Shown: piece after piece, positions 63,658-64,000 of the stretch
Numbering within the stretch: the first letter of the stretch is position 1
How the letters are laid out: every line of letters starts with the position of its first letter
Position numbers and translations under genes: made by a program
Notes under the pieces: generated by a model
Told to the model about the DNA's origin: nothing
What the model saw: only the letters and a program-made list of their open reading frames with translations
The model's database searches: none
Origin: Tremella fuciformis
Lineage: Eukaryota; Basidiomycota; Tremellomycetes; Tremellales; Tremellaceae
Assembly (NCBI GenBank): GCA_032768795.1
Contig: CP136499.1
Location: 62,001-126,000, forward strand
Reading direction: 5' to 3'
Length of the DNA: 64,000 bases

Positions 63658-64000
63658 ATGCCCGTCTGGCTCAAACGAGCCTTTGGACGAGGACATCCCG
63701 AGGGCATCAACTTTCAGTTCAATGCAGGGCTTCGGTCGAGGTTGGCGGATCAGCTCAGGACGAGACTCTCAAACGTTCCCAGTGCGCGGCCGCCGGCGGC
63801 CGGTAGAATGCAGACGCGGCGTGGTCGGCAGGAGGACAACGAGAGAGAGGACATGAGCGACTCGAGGCAGCACGCTCGAGGCGGGACTGGGATTGACACT
63901 TTGGTCGAGGCGCAGATAGTGGCCAGATGGGCCGCGGCCTACTCTCACGCTGTCGAAACTTTCGGCCAGTCAGCCACGATGCGATACGAGCTCGAGCAGA
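63658..64000 (+). CDS. Partial gene running off the window end
   Basis: An uninterrupted frame from ATG 63658 (MPVWLKRAFGRGHPEG) to the last base, 114 codons. It has an Arg-rich region, then a helical end (DTLVEAQIVARWAAAYSHAV). The helix loosely resembles the segment ALQCAMNRLWELTWATASF before the nuclease motifs of gene (b). No domain is complete. It is divergent from the frame at 62672-63274, as in the b/c pair. Confidence 0.4.
   Translation, partial: MPVWLKRAFGRGHPEGINFQFNAGLRSRLADQLRTRLSNVPSARPPAAGRMQTRRGRQEDNEREDMSDSRQHARGGTGIDTLVEAQIVARWAAAYSHAVETFGQSATMRYELEQ

Overview
The window looks like an accessory, repeat-rich stretch of a basidiomycete fungal nuclear genome. The evidence is short spliceosomal introns (about 42-65 nt; donors GTGAGT or GTAAGT, CTGAC/CTAAC-like branch sites), a fungal-type kinase relative, several classes of fungal transposons and low gene density. 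The CpG decay seen between two LTRs is mostly in TCG context, which is known for the RIP-like process of Microbotryum. Placement in Pucciniomycotina is only an inference from that.

Layout. 2.4-7.6 kb: a divergent pair, a trypsin-fold protease-like gene (minus) and a five-exon HNH-domain gene (plus). 8.1-9.8 kb: short tandem repeats, an LTR-like promoter region and the tail of a pogo transposase. 10.0-12.3 kb: a three-exon gene fusing a PD-(D/E)XK-like region to a kinase domain. 12.8-13.8 kb: a small spliced gene of unknown function. 14.4-27.7 kb: a block of transposons (pogo, a full-length but dead Copia with two LTRs, a truncated Gypsy, further LTRs and nested solo LTRs). 27.7-29.2 kb: a 5'-truncated host gene carrying a 459-bp TRIM retrotransposon. 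33.1-42.5 kb: three genes with RecB-like PD-(D/E)XK signatures; two are a divergent pair and the minus-strand one is split by a Tc1 element. 42.5-53.3 kb: composite retrotransposons, a PIF1-like helicase fragment, a minisatellite, a zinc-finger gene with a frameshift and a broken membrane-protein gene. 54.3-57.0 kb: a second trypsin-fold protease-like gene, paralogous to the first. 57.3-64.0 kb: a Gypsy LTR, a long degraded stretch and another possible divergent pair running off the window end.

The non-transposon genes share a theme: nucleases (HNH; RecB-like ExK...QxxxY), proteases and a kinase, fast-evolving with low-complexity linkers, often arranged as divergent pairs and repeatedly hit by transposons. 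I infer a family of conflict or effector-type proteins undergoing birth and death in a transposon-rich region. The function is not demonstrated by sequence alone. Most transposons are dead: stops are mainly TGA, and the 5' LTR of the Copia element has lost seven CpGs relative to the 3' LTR. I saw no convincing tRNA, rRNA, CRISPR array or telomeric repeat.
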